Assembly: GCA_020846875.1 (NCBI GenBank)
Contig: JADLDB010000086.1
Coordinates: 62,001-126,000, forward strand
Direction: 5' to 3'
DNA from: Myxococcales bacterium
Lineage (GTDB): Bacteria > Myxococcota > Myxococcia > Myxococcales > Myxococcaceae
DNA length: 64,000 nucleotides
Part shown: positions 55,298 to 64,000 of the stretch, piece by piece
Position numbering within the stretch: the first letter of the stretch is position 1
Layout of the letters: the number at the start of each line of letters is the position of its first letter
The notes under the pieces: model-generated
The model's input: the letters and a program-made list of their open reading frames with translations, nothing else
What the model was told of the DNA's origin: nothing
Database searches by the model: none
Position numbers and translations under genes: made by a program

Positions 55298-57967
55298 ATG
55301 CCATCCCACATGACCGCCTCGCAGGTGCGCGACGCGTTCCTCTCGTTCTTCGAAGGCCGCGGGCACCGCCGCGTGGCCTCGTCCAGCCTGGTCCCGGCCA
55401 ACGATCCGACGCTGCTGTTCACGAACGCCGGCATGGTGCAATTCAAGGACGTCTTCACCGGGCGTGAGAGCCGCGACTACACCCGCGCCACCACCACCCA
55501 GAAGTGCGTGCGCGCCGGCGGCAAGCACAACGATCTGGACAACGTGGGCTTCACCGCGCGGCACCACACCTTCTTCGAGATGTTGGGGAACTTCTCCTTC
55601 GGCGACTACTTCAAGGCGGACGCGATCACCTGGGGCTGGGAGTTCGTCACCCAGGTGCTCGAGCTGGACCCCAAGCGCCTCGCGGTGACGGTGTTCAGGG
55701 GTGAGGAAGGCATTCCCGCCGACGAGGAAGCGGCCCTGCTGTGGGCGAAGGCCGGGGTGCCGAAGGACCGCATCTTCCGGCTGGGGCTCAAGGACAACTT
55801 CTGGGCGATGGGCGACACCGGTCCCTGCGGGCCGTGCTCGGAGATCTACTGGTACCTGCCGGATCACCCGGTGAAGGACGGTGACGAGCCGGGCCCCTCC
55901 GACAACTGGCTGGAGATCTGGAACCTGGTGTTCATGCAGTTCGAGCGGAAGGAGGCGGGCGGGAAGCTGATTGCGCTGCCGCGGCCGTCCATCGACACCG
56001 GCGCGGGCCTCGAGCGCGTCACCGCCGTCGTGCAGGGCAAGAAGTCCAACTACGACACCGATCTCTTCACGCCGATCATCGCCACGGTGGAGCAGCTGTG
56101 CGGCCGGAAGTACGCGGGCAGTTGGACCGATCACCACGACGCGGCGATGCGGGTGATCGCGGATCATGCCCGGGCCACCGCCTTCCTGGTGGCCGACGGG
56201 GTGCAGCCTTCCAACGAGGGCCGCGGCTACGTGCTGCGCCGGATCATGCGGCGGGCGATCCGCCACGGCGATCAGACGCTGGAGCTGGAGACGATCTTCT
56301 TCCCGAAGTGCGTGGACGCAGTGGTGACGGCGCTGGGCGGCCAGTTCCCGGAGCTCCAGGAGAAGCGCGAGTTCCTCCTCGAGGTGACGAAGCACGAAGA
56401 GGAGGCCTTCCGCCGCACCTTGCGCGCGGGCCGGGCGCTGATCGCGAAGGAGTTCGGCCGGCTGGCGCAGGCGAAGACGAAGGTCGTCTCTGGCGAAGTG
56501 GTGTGGGACCTGCACCAGACCTACGGCTTCCCGTGGGACTTGACCGAGGTGATGGCGCGGGAAGAGGGCTTCTCCATCGACAAGCGCCGCTTCGACGAGC
56601 TGCTCGAAGTGGAGCGCCGGCGCAACGAGGGCTCGCTGACCAGCGAGAAGGGCATCGCCGACGTGTACATGGCGCTGGCCGGCAAGCACGGCGACACGAG
56701 ATTCCTCGGCTACGAGGGCGACGGCGTCACCGGTGCGGGCAAGGTGCTGGCGATCATCAAGGGCGGGCAGCCCCACGAGGTGGCGAAGGCCGGCGACCAG
56801 GTGGAGCTGGTGCTGGATCAAAGCCCCTTCTACGGCGAGTCCGGCGGCCAGGTGGGCGACACCGGGGGGATGAGCGCGAAGGGCGTCCGGGTGGAGATCT
56901 CCGACACCCAGAAGCCCGCGGGCGGCCTCCTGGTGCACCAGGGCAGAGTCCTCGAGGGCTCGGTGGCGGTGGGCGACGCGCTGGCGCTCGAGGTGGACAG
57001 GGCGCGGCGGGATCGGATCCGCGCCAACCACTCGGCGACCCACCTGCTGCACAAGGCGCTCAAGGTGGTGCTGGGCGAGACGGTCAACCAGAAGGGCTCG
57101 GTGGTGAACCCAGACAACCTGCGCTTCGACTTCTCGCACTTCAGCGCGATGACGCCGGAGCAGGTGGACCGCGTGGAGGATCTCGTCAACGGGTGGATCC
57201 GCGACAACCAGGGCGCGGACACGAAGGTGATGGGGCTTGCCGACGCGAAGGCCGCCGGCGCGGTGGCGCTCTTCGGAGAGAAGTACGGCGACAAGGTGCG
57301 CGTGGTGACGGTGCACCCCCAATCCACCGAGCTCTGTGGGGGCACCCACGTGCGGCGCTCAGGGGACATCGGCCTGTTCCGCATCACCCAGGAGTCGGCC
57401 ATCGCCTCGGGCGTGCGGCGGATCGTCGCTCTCACCGGCCAGCCGGCGGTGCAGCACGGGCGCGAGCTGGAAAAGCACCTGCGGCGCGCCACCGAGCTCT
57501 ACAAGGCCTCGCCCGCGGAGCTCCCCACCCGGATCGAGACCAGCCAGAAGCGGGTGAAGGAGCTGGAGAAGCAGCTCGAGGAGCTCAAGCTGAACGCCAC
57601 CAGCGGCGCGGGCAAGGCGGCGGAGAACGTGCAGGACGTCAATGGGATCAAGGTGCTCACCCAGCGCGTCGATCCGGCCGACGCCAACCTGCTGCGCCAG
57701 CTCGCCGACCGCTACAAGGACCAGCTCAAGAGCGGCGTGGTGGGCCTGGGCGGGCGCACCGAGGACGGCAAGGCGATCGTGCTGGTCGCCGCGACGAAGG
57801 ACCTGGTGGAGAAGGGCTTCAAGGCCGGGGACGCCGTGCGGGTGATGGCCCAGGAGCTGGGCGGCAAGGGCGGCGGCAAGGCAGAAATGGCCCAGGCCGG
57901 CGGCGCCGATCCGACGAAGCTCCCCCAGGCGTTCCAGAAGCTCCTCGAGCACGTGAAGGGCGCTTGA
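55298..57967 (+). CDS. alaS: Alanyl-tRNA synthetase
   Basis: AlaRS, 889 aa, full length. Class II catalytic core (VRDAFLSFFEGRGH, FEMLGNFSFGDYFK, TGPCGPCSEIYW, DTGAGLERVTAVVQG), tRNA recognition region, editing domain with HSATHLLHKAL and CGGTHVRRSGDIG zinc ligands, and a C-terminal DHHA1 region (GVVGLGGRTEDGKAIVLVAATK). ATG at 55310 is an alternative start, four codons in. No strong ribosome binding site is visible for either. Confidence 0.97.
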   Translation: MPSHMTASQVRDAFLSFFEGRGHRRVASSSLVPANDPTLLFTNAGMVQFKDVFTGRESRDYTRATTTQKCVRAGGKHNDLDNVGFTARHHTFFEMLGNFSFGDYFKADAITWGWEFVTQVLELDPKRLAVTVFRGEEGIPADEEAALLWAKAGVPKDRIFRLGLKDNFWAMGDTGPCGPCSEIYWYLPDHPVKDGDEPGPSDNWLEIWNLVFMQFERKEAGGKLIALPRPSIDTGAGLERVTAVVQGKKSNYDTDLFTPIIATVEQLCGRKYAGSWTDHHDAAMRVIADHARATAFLVADGVQPSNEGRGYVLRRIMRRAIRHGDQTLELETIFFPKCVDAVVTALGGQFPELQEKREFLLEVTKHEEEAFRRTLRAGRALIAKEFGRLAQAKTKVVSGEVVWDLHQTYGFPWDLTEVMAREEGFSIDKRRFDELLEVERRRNEGSLTSEKGIADVYMALAGKHGDTRFLGYEGDGVTGAGKVLAIIKGGQPHEVAKAGDQVELVLDQSPFYGESGGQVGDTGGMSAKGVRVEISDTQKPAGGLLVHQGRVLEGSVAVGDALALEVDRARRDRIRANHSATHLLHKALKVVLGETVNQKGSVVNPDNLRFDFSHFSAMTPEQVDRVEDLVNGWIRDNQGADTKVMGLADAKAAGAVALFGEKYGDKVRVVTVHPQSTELCGGTHVRRSGDIGLFRITQESAIASGVRRIVALTGQPAVQHGRELEKHLRRATELYKASPAELPTRIETSQKRVKELEKQLEELKLNATSGAGKAAENVQDVNGIKVLTQRVDPADANLLRQLADRYKDQLKSGVVGLGGRTEDGKAIVLVAATKDLVEKGFKAGDAVRVMAQELGGKGGGKAEMAQAGGADPTKLPQAFQKLLEHVKGA

Positions 57968-57971
57968 GTCG

Positions 57972-58574
57972 ATGCTCCGGGCGCTCTGCGCGGTGCTGGC
58001 GGTGGGCGTGTTGGGCTGCCCGAAGGAGGAGCAGCCGTTCGATCCGTCCACCGATCGCACCCTGCAGAAGCTGAAGGAGGAGCAGGACCGCTTGGCGAAG
58101 GGCGGGACTCCGAGCGGCCCACCCGGCGCGAAGACGCCCGAGCCCGATCCGCTGGCCGAAGCCGCCGCGGCCCAGGCGCCGCCCAGAGTGTTGCCGCTCC
58201 CGCCCGCGGCGGTGACGAAGCTCGGGCCGCTCAACCTGGAGCTCCGGCGCGTCGAGGTGTCGCAGACCCTCAAGACAACCCGCGCGTCGATCTCCACCGG
58301 CGAGCGCTTCGTGCGGGTGGTCCTCACCGCCACCACCAGGACCCGGGCGCCCTTGAGCCTGTCGGGCGCGCGGCTGGAGCGCGGCGCCGAGACGGCCTCC
58401 ATCGCCGGCGACGTGCAGCGCCTCGGCCAGGGCTCTCCCCTGGAGACGGCCATCGAGCCCGGCGTCGAGCAGGACCTGGTGCTCTTCTTCGAGGCCAGCC
58501 CCTCGATGATCGCCCCGGGGCTGAAGATCATTCTGCCCTCGGGCGAGAAGACGGTAGAACTGCCCCTGCAATGA
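57972..58574 (+). CDS. Lipoprotein of unknown function
   Basis: Protein of 200 aa with lipobox VGVLGC (Cys16), a Pro/Ala/Glu linker (about 20-85) and a beta-rich C-terminal domain (about 90-200) with ERFVRVVLTATTRTRAPLSL, reminiscent of DUF4352-like immunoglobulin folds. It is 4 bases after alaS and overlaps the PilZ-Hsp70 gene by ATGA, so it is translated together with that protein; a functional link is possible. Confidence 0.65.
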   Translation: MLRALCAVLAVGVLGCPKEEQPFDPSTDRTLQKLKEEQDRLAKGGTPSGPPGAKTPEPDPLAEAAAAQAPPRVLPLPPAAVTKLGPLNLELRRVEVSQTLKTTRASISTGERFVRVVLTATTRTRAPLSLSGARLERGAETASIAGDVQRLGQGSPLETAIEPGVEQDLVLFFEASPSMIAPGLKIILPSGEKTVELPLQ

Positions 58575-60628
58575 CGTCTCCGGACGAGTCGAAGAGGGTC
58601 CCGCTGCGGATCCGCCTGCCCTTCTCGACCGAGAGCGAGTTCGTCGACAAGTACGGGGTGCACCTGGCGCCCGGGGGCATCTTCATCACCACCCGCAGCT
58701 CCAAGCCGGAAGGCACGCTGCTCTCCCTCGAGGTGGTGCTCACCGACGGCTCGCGAGTGATGCGCGGCGAGGGCGTGGTGGAGCGCGTGGTGGAGGACGA
58801 GCAGCCCGGCAAGAGCGGCATGCTGGTGCGCTTCACCCGCATCGACGCGAGGACCAAGGCCCTGCTGGATCTGGTGACGGCCGCGCGCGCCGGCGTGACG
58901 CCCGAGCCGCCCGCCACCGGGCCGTCCCAGCCCGAGCCGCCCGCGCCCGCGCCCTACCGCTCCTCACCGACGCCCGGCCCCTTCTCGAGCAAGGGCAAGC
59001 CGCCGCTGTCCGAGGACCTCGTGCTGGGAATCGACCTCGGCACCACCACCTGCCGCGTGGCCCTGGTGCAGGACGGCGCGCCCAGGCTGCTCACGATCCC
59101 TTCCGAGCGCGGCGTGGCCATGCCGTCGGCGGTGGCGCTGGACACCGCGAAGGCGCGCCTCCTGGTCGGCTCGGCCGCGCGCAAGCACCGCGTCGAGCAC
59201 CCGGAGCAGACCATCGTCGGCTTCAAGCGCCTGATGGGCCGCCGCGCCCGCTCGAAGAAGGTGCGGGAGATCGCCGGCCGCGTGGCCTTCTCCATCGTCG
59301 CGGACATGGAAGGCGACGCGGGCGTGGAGCTCGGCGAGCGCACCTATGCCCTGCCCGAGTTCGCGGCGATGCTCCTGCGCGAGCTCAAGAACGCCGCCCA
59401 GGAGCACCTGCACCGCGAGGTGTACCGCGCCGTCCTCTGTGTGCCCGCCTGGTACACCGATCACCAGCGCGCCTCGGTATTGGAAGCCGGCCGGCTGGCC
59501 GGGCTGGAGATCCTGAGCCTGCTCAACGAGCCGTCGGCGGTGGCGCTGGCCTTCGGCTACGGCCGGGGCCTGGCCCGCAAGCGGGTCCTCGTCTACGACC
59601 TGGGCGGCGGCACCTTCGACGCCTCGGTGGTGGAGATCACCGGCGACGACATCGAGGTCGTCTCCACCGGCGGCGACGTCTTCCTCGGCGGGCTGGACTT
59701 CGACAGCCGGCTGGCCGACGCGCTGATCGGCACGCTGGCCGAGTCGGTGCGCGACCGGCTGCTCGAGTCACGGATCACCGTCGAGCGGGTGCGCGACGCG
59801 GCCGAGCTGGCGAAGATCACCCTCTCGGAGAAGACCGAGACGCCGGTGCGGGTCCCCTTCATCACCCACGACGACTCCGGAAAGCCGGTCGATCTCACCG
59901 TCACCGTCGAGCGCAGCTTCCTCGAGGCCAACACCCAGGACCTGGTCGAGCGCACCGTGGAGGTGACCCAGGTGGTGCTGGACGCGGCGAAGCTGACACC
60001 CCAGCACCTCGACGAGGTGGTGCTGGTAGGTGGACAGAGCCGCGCCCCGGCGATCCGAGCGCGGCTGGAGCAGGTGCTCGGCCGCCCCGGCCGCAACGAC
60101 GTCGATCCCCAGGGCGCGGTGGCGCTCGGCGCGGCGCTCTACGGACACTCGCTGGTCCAGAAGGAGCGCGGCAAGAAGGGCCTGAGGCTGGCTGAAGTGC
60201 TGGCCGCTCCCATCGGGGTGGCGGTGCGGGGCGGTGGTGTGCGGCGCGTGCTGGAACGGAACACCCGCCTGCCCGCCGGCAAGACGCTCGCCGTCCCCGT
60301 AGAGGCGGGACAGACGATGGGCCTCGCGGTGGTGCAGGGCGCCGCGCCCCTGGCCGTGGACAACGAATACCTCGGCGCGCTCCACGCCACCTTCGATCGC
60401 TCCGGCGAGGCCTCGCTGCGCTTCTCCCTGTCCACCGACGGGCGCCTCACCGTGTCCGCCACCTCCCCCACCGGCAAGGAAACCCAGCTCACCTTCGCCA
60501 CCCCCGACGCCTCCGAAGCCGTCCACGCCGAGCTGCTCGCCCAATCTCCCCTCCCCGGAGAAGTGGGCCCCGTCACCTCCTCGAAGTCAGGCCTCTTCGG
60601 CGGCATCAAGAAGCTCTTTGGACGATAA
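58571..60628 (+). CDS. PilZ-like domain fused to Hsp70 chaperone
   Basis: Protein of 685 aa. Residues 5-105 match the PilZ-related Myxococcus paralogous domain (TESEFVDKYGVHLAPGGIFITT, then SGMLVRFTRID), although the c-di-GMP arginines and the D/N-x-S-x-x-G motif are poorly kept. A Pro-rich linker (110-148) leads to a DnaK-type ATPase (GIDLGTTT at 153-160, VYDLGGGTFDAS, VVLVGGQSRAPAIRARL) and a substrate domain of beta type, with a short C-terminus (GLFGGIKKLFGR) and no lid. No dnaJ or grpE neighbours. Confidence 0.85.
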   Translation: MTSPDESKRVPLRIRLPFSTESEFVDKYGVHLAPGGIFITTRSSKPEGTLLSLEVVLTDGSRVMRGEGVVERVVEDEQPGKSGMLVRFTRIDARTKALLDLVTAARAGVTPEPPATGPSQPEPPAPAPYRSSPTPGPFSSKGKPPLSEDLVLGIDLGTTTCRVALVQDGAPRLLTIPSERGVAMPSAVALDTAKARLLVGSAARKHRVEHPEQTIVGFKRLMGRRARSKKVREIAGRVAFSIVADMEGDAGVELGERTYALPEFAAMLLRELKNAAQEHLHREVYRAVLCVPAWYTDHQRASVLEAGRLAGLEILSLLNEPSAVALAFGYGRGLARKRVLVYDLGGGTFDASVVEITGDDIEVVSTGGDVFLGGLDFDSRLADALIGTLAESVRDRLLESRITVERVRDAAELAKITLSEKTETPVRVPFITHDDSGKPVDLTVTVERSFLEANTQDLVERTVEVTQVVLDAAKLTPQHLDEVVLVGGQSRAPAIRARLEQVLGRPGRNDVDPQGAVALGAALYGHSLVQKERGKKGLRLAEVLAAPIGVAVRGGGVRRVLERNTRLPAGKTLAVPVEAGQTMGLAVVQGAAPLAVDNEYLGALHATFDRSGEASLRFSLSTDGRLTVSATSPTGKETQLTFATPDASEAVHAELLAQSPLPGEVGPVTSSKSGLFGGIKKLFGR

Positions 60629-60670
60629 GTCGCTGAATAAATTGAGTTATTTCGCTACACACAACTCGCA

Positions 60671-60693
60671 CCCACACTGTCCGACAATGTGGG
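60671..60693. promoter_or_regulatory. Near-perfect palindrome upstream of calpain-like gene
   Basis: CCCACACTGTC and GACAATGTGGG are 11-base arms around a single central C, with one mismatch. It lies 87 bases upstream of the calpain-like ATG in a relatively AT-rich 151-base gap. The missing loop suits a protein-binding operator more than a terminator. A second, imperfect AT-rich inverted repeat is at about 60631-60655. Confidence 0.4.
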
Positions 60694-60779
60694 CACATGA
60701 AAGTCAGGCGGCGTCCTCGTCTGACCTCCAGCGGTGCTGTACATTTTGACTCGCGCAACTCCTGAAAGGGGCCTTCACC

Positions 60780-62543
60780 ATGCCGATGCGGATCTCGGAC
60801 TCGAAGCTGGCGTCGCTGTACGCGGCCTTCGAGCGGCAGCAGCAGAGCAGCGCCGGTTTCAAGCTGGGACGTGAGCAGGCGCTCGAGATCCTCTCGATGG
60901 TGGGCGATCGCTCCGGCTGGTCCGCCACCAAGGTGCTGGCCGAGCTGAAGAAGCCGGGCCTGTCGCAAGACGCGCAGGTGGCGCTGGCCGCGAAGGGCCT
61001 GTCGAAGTCCGAGAAGAAGGACCTCGAGGCGATCCTCGACCAGGGCACGGTGAAGCTGGATCCCGGCGCGAAGGCCTTCCTCGAGGCGGTGGTGGGGCGC
61101 ACCGGCGGCGGCGGTGGTGGTGGGGGCGGCGTCAACGGGCTGAGCGTCACAGGCGATCAGAAGGACGGCCTGACCGGCGTGACGAAGGCCGGCGCCACCA
61201 TCGAGGCCATCAACATCACCACCGCGCCGGGCGGCCGCCTGCACATGGACGACACCATGGTGATCGGCAAGGCCGACGCCAACGGGAAGTTCAGCATGGC
61301 GAAGCTGACCGGCGATCAGGCGATGCGTGAAGGCGATCTGATCCGCATGCGGGCCCGCTACGCCGACGGCACCACCTCCGACTGGATGACGGTGAAGGCC
61401 AAGGGCATCGAGGCGAAGGACTCGCGCAACGCGGTGGTGGCGCTGTTCCGCATCGGCCTGGCCGACACGGGCAGCGGGAAGGTCAGCGTGGAGAACATCA
61501 ACGCCAGCCGCCAGGTGTCCGAGCCCGGCGCGAAGCTGCAGTTCACCAACCTGCGCACCAACGAGAAGACCCAGGTCACCATCACCGACCTCGGCGGCTT
61601 CCCCGACGGCTTCAAGCTCAACGGCAAGGCCGGCGACTCCTTCTCGGTGGCGGCCACCGACGGCACCAACAACTCCGCCTTCACCACCGCCGTGGGCAAC
61701 GTCACCGTCCCCGGCGGCAACCCGGGCGGCACGGACCTGATCCCCGACCCCGCGCTGCACAGGGACGAGCTGAACGCCGACGGCACCCCGAAGTTCGGCA
61801 AGAAGTCGTACACCGGCCCCCTCTTCATCGACGGCGCCAAGGCCGGCGACGTGCAGCAGGGGCAGATCGGCAACTGCTACTTCCCCGCGGCGATGGCGGC
61901 CCTGGCCCAGCACCACCCCGACGCCGTGCAGAACATGATCAAGGACAACGGCGACGGCACGTACACCGTCACCTTCAAGCAACAGGACTGGGCCACCGGC
62001 GGCCGCTACAAGGACGTGCAGATCAAGGTGGACGGCGATCTCTACACCCGCTCCTGGGGCGGCCCGCTGTACGGCCACTCGTCGAACAGCTCCGATCCCA
62101 AGAAGATGGAGCTGTGGTTCCCGCTGATCGAGAAGGCCTACGCCCAGTGGAAGGGCAGCTACGACAGCATCGGCAACGGCGGGCACGTCAGCGACGTCTT
62201 CGAGGACTGCCTGGGCGTCTCCACCAGCTCGATGGGGCTCTCCTACTCCAGCCTGGACAGCGTGTGGAGCCGCATCACCAAGAACGTCGACGAGAAGAAG
62301 GCCATCGGCGCGGGCACCTACGGCGAAGATCAGGAAGCGAAGTACACCAACACCGGCGTCTACGCCGACCACGCCTACTCCGTCCTGGGCTACGAGAAGG
62401 CCGCCAACGGGGAGCGCTACGTGCTGATGCGCAACCCCTGGGGCGAGTCGGAGCCCGCGGGCAACGGCCCCAACGACGGCGTGTTCAAGCTGAAGCTGCA
62501 GGACTTCACCAAGCTGTACCAGACGATGTACTTCGTCAGCTGA
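60780..62543 (+). CDS. Calpain-family cysteine protease with Ig-like domains
   Basis: Protein of 587 aa. Helical N-terminus (1-105), a nine-glycine linker (about 109-117), two beta-rich Ig-like modules (about 120-210 and 218-312), then a calpain-type protease domain. The triad is complete: Cys366 (QGQIGNCYFPAAMAALA), His531 (YADHAYSVLGYE) and Asn552 (RNPWGE). No calcium-binding EF-hands or signal peptide are seen. AAAGGGG precedes the ATG. It may be an exported effector or an internal processing protease. A small gene follows 15 bases later. Confidence 0.85.
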   Translation: MPMRISDSKLASLYAAFERQQQSSAGFKLGREQALEILSMVGDRSGWSATKVLAELKKPGLSQDAQVALAAKGLSKSEKKDLEAILDQGTVKLDPGAKAFLEAVVGRTGGGGGGGGGVNGLSVTGDQKDGLTGVTKAGATIEAINITTAPGGRLHMDDTMVIGKADANGKFSMAKLTGDQAMREGDLIRMRARYADGTTSDWMTVKAKGIEAKDSRNAVVALFRIGLADTGSGKVSVENINASRQVSEPGAKLQFTNLRTNEKTQVTITDLGGFPDGFKLNGKAGDSFSVAATDGTNNSAFTTAVGNVTVPGGNPGGTDLIPDPALHRDELNADGTPKFGKKSYTGPLFIDGAKAGDVQQGQIGNCYFPAAMAALAQHHPDAVQNMIKDNGDGTYTVTFKQQDWATGGRYKDVQIKVDGDLYTRSWGGPLYGHSSNSSDPKKMELWFPLIEKAYAQWKGSYDSIGNGGHVSDVFEDCLGVSTSSMGLSYSSLDSVWSRITKNVDEKKAIGAGTYGEDQEAKYTNTGVYADHAYSVLGYEKAANGERYVLMRNPWGESEPAGNGPNDGVFKLKLQDFTKLYQTMYFVS

Positions 62544-62558
62544 CAGGGGACTTCCGTC

Positions 62559-62915
62559 ATGGCCAAGCCGCCGGAACCGATCGAAGACGTGCTGCCCCGC
62601 GCGACGTGGATCGTCGACGCCGAGGTCACCGAGGTGCTCAAGACGGGCTCTGCCCCGCCGAAGGCGGAGGCCGCCCCAGGCGCCACCAGCACCGGCCAGA
62701 AGACGGCCGCGCAGACGGTGAAGCTCAAGGTGAAGCGGGTGCTCAAGGGCCAGGACGTGGCGGAGCTGGTGGTGGAGAAGCCGGAGGCGGGCTACGCGCT
62801 CAAGGCCGGCAACCACGGCCCGTTCCTCATCGACTCCACCAAGACGATCCTCGGCCGCTACGGCCCGGACTCGTACAGCTTCGAGCGGATCCAGAAGGCC
62901 CTGGCCGCGAGCTGA
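62559..62915 (+). CDS. Small protein partner of the calpain-like protease
   Basis: Protein of 118 aa without signal peptide. It is beta-rich (TWIVDAEVTEVLK, AQTVKLKVKRVLKGQDVAELVV, GNHGPFLID), a pattern that recalls OB/NTR (TIMP-like) modules, but cysteines are absent. A Pro/Ala insert is at about 30-48. AGGGGA precedes the ATG and the gene is 15 bases after the protease gene, so the two are co-transcribed. An inhibitor or immunity role is a guess from context. Confidence 0.55.
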   Translation: MAKPPEPIEDVLPRATWIVDAEVTEVLKTGSAPPKAEAAPGATSTGQKTAAQTVKLKVKRVLKGQDVAELVVEKPEAGYALKAGNHGPFLIDSTKTILGRYGPDSYSFERIQKALAAS

Positions 62916-62919
62916 ACCC

Positions 62920-64000
62920 TCACAGCGGGAACTGGGCCAGGAAGCGCTCGGGCCGCGGATCGCGGGCGAAGGCCTCCAGCACGCCCTCCGCCGGAGATCG
63001 GCGCCCTGCGGCCACCTGCGCCAGAGGCTCGAGCAGCGGCGCGTCCAGCGGATCGAGGCGGCCCAGCCCCCGCGAGGCGATCGCCACCAGGTCGGCCGCG
63101 TAGTCCGAGAGCGCGCCCGCCCCCAGCCGAGCGCCCAGGCCCTGCACCTGCGCGGCGGCGTGCAGTTCGAGGTGCGCCCTGGGCTGGAGCGGAGGCAGAA
63201 GGCGCGTGGCTTCGTCGAGGGCCGCGTCGTCGTAGAGGATCCCCCGCATCAGCGCCGCCAGGGCACCCGTCTGCGCCAGGTTGACCGCGTCGGCGCTGCG
63301 GATCTCGATCACCCTCTTCAGCCGGACCTCGGGGAACATGGTGGACAGGTGATCGACCCAGTCGGACTCGAGCGCCGGCTTCCCTTCCCACCCCTTCGCG
63401 AGCAACTGGCGGAAGGTGCACTGCGGATCCACGTAGCGCCCGTCACGCCGCAGGAAGAGCATGGGCGCGTCCAGCGTCCACTCCACGTACGCCTCGTAGG
63501 AGAAGCTACCGTCCAGCATGCAGGGAGGGTAGCCACAGCGAGAGGGATCGACCTCGGCCCACACCCGGCTGCGCCAGGACTGGTACCCGGTGGGCTCGCC
63601 GTGGGCCAGCGGGCTGTTCGCGTAGAGCGCGACCAGCAGCGGGGCCACCCGCACCGCCGCCGTCACCTTGCGCGCGCAGTCCGCCTCGTCGCGAAAGTCC
63701 AGGCTCACCTGCCCGGTTGCGGTCATCAACATCATGTGGTGGGCCAGCCGCCCGCGGCGCCCCAGCGTCTCGCGCATGGTGCGGTAGCGCGTCTTGGGCA
63801 TCCACGGCATGCCGTCGGGCGCGCCGAAGGGGCGGTAGCCGAGGGCGGCGGTGGCCAGGCCGAGCGGCGCCACCACCTGCGAGAGCTCGGAGGCGTGACG
63901 CACGCTCTCGGCGTGCGCTTCGCGCGCGGTGGCGAAGGGCGAGCCCGACAGCTCCACCTGTCCTCCGGGCTCCAGGGTGATCGTCTCCAGCCCGCGCGTC
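62920..64000 (-). CDS. gshA: Glutamate-cysteine ligase, plant type (5' end beyond window)
   Basis: The frame runs from a stop at 62920 through the right edge; 359 codons are visible and the start lies outside. Family motifs are clear: TLEPGGQVELSGSPFATA, MPKTRYRTMRETLGRRG, GQVSLDFRDEADCARK and ANSPLAHGEPTGYQSWRS, as in plant and alphaproteobacterial enzymes. It makes gamma-glutamylcysteine, the first step of glutathione (or ergothioneine-type thiol) synthesis. Convergent with the small partner gene. Confidence 0.88.
   Translation of the reverse strand, partial: TRGLETITLEPGGQVELSGSPFATAREAHAESVRHASELSQVVAPLGLATAALGYRPFGAPDGMPWMPKTRYRTMRETLGRRGRLAHHMMLMTATGQVSLDFRDEADCARKVTAAVRVAPLLVALYANSPLAHGEPTGYQSWRSRVWAEVDPSRCGYPPCMLDGSFSYEAYVEWTLDAPMLFLRRDGRYVDPQCTFRQLLAKGWEGKPALESDWVDHLSTMFPEVRLKRVIEIRSADAVNLAQTGALAALMRGILYDDAALDEATRLLPPLQPRAHLELHAAAQVQGLGARLGAGALSDYAADLVAIASRGLGRLDPLDAPLLEPLAQVAAGRRSPAEGVLEAFARDPRPERFLAQFPL

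Noticed and set aside
61105-61132. GGC/GGT run resembling a microsatellite
   Set aside because: It is in frame within the calpain-like gene and encodes a polyglycine hinge between domains.

Overview
The window reads as one dense, high-GC chromosomal segment of a myxobacterium (Myxococcota, most like the Myxococcus/Archangium side). The reasons are a complete type IV pilus (T4P) locus in the order recalled for Myxococcus xanthus, including pilG/pilH/pilI and a second PilS/PilR pair, a long TPR protein that resembles the M. xanthus motility protein SgmX, a PilZ-like 'Myxococcus paralogous' domain fused to Hsp70, many lipoproteins, and frequent GTG/TTG starts. No insertion sequence, prophage, CRISPR array, rRNA or tRNA was seen. 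No gene-free stretch exceeds about 200 bases.

Left part (1-8547). A partial lipoprotein gene diverges from a tolQ-tolR-tolA/tonB-tolB operon (cell-envelope energy transduction). No pal follows; tolB runs into a convergent ketoacyl-ACP synthase III (fabH). After fabH come a small acetyltransferase, a PLP aminotransferase, an exopolyphosphatase/GppA-type phosphatase and a Spinster-like MFS transporter, all on the plus strand.

Central minus-strand block (8549-45514). It holds a PlsC-type acyltransferase, an Omp85 protein with about seven POTRA repeats overlapping a TamB protein, an ExeA-like ATPase, the SgmX-like TPR protein, accC-accB-efp, a roadblock protein and a lipoprotein. The T4P genes follow: pilQPONM, a small Xre regulator, pilR2, pilS2, pilI, pilH, pilG, pilA, pilR, pilS, pilC, pilT and pilB, then ribF. 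These encode the motors (PilB, PilT), platform (PilC), alignment complex (PilM-P), secretin (PilQ), major pilin (PilA) and two sensor/sigma-54 activator pairs. A GG-N10-GC sigma-54 promoter sits just upstream of pilA and a hairpin follows pilA, which fits a separately and highly expressed pilin. The prepilin peptidase gene pilD, expected between pilS2 and pilI, is absent.

Right part (45602-64000). It holds trmB, a REC-GGDEF diguanylate cyclase, and a lipoprotein overlapping a Pro-rich protein whose C-terminus looks like an Hfq/LSm fold. Next are a VWA protein with an HTH partner, a cupredoxin lipoprotein, a DEDD exonuclease fused to what looks like a dead DinG-type helicase, a HAMP-only membrane protein, a HEAT protein and alaS. 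The end carries a lipoprotein plus PilZ-Hsp70 pair, a calpain-like protease with a small co-oriented partner, and a plant-type glutamate-cysteine ligase cut by the window edge. The best candidates for undescribed biology are the Hfq-like protein, the calpain/partner pair, the PilZ-Hsp70 fusion and the Xre regulator with matching palindromes inside the pil locus.
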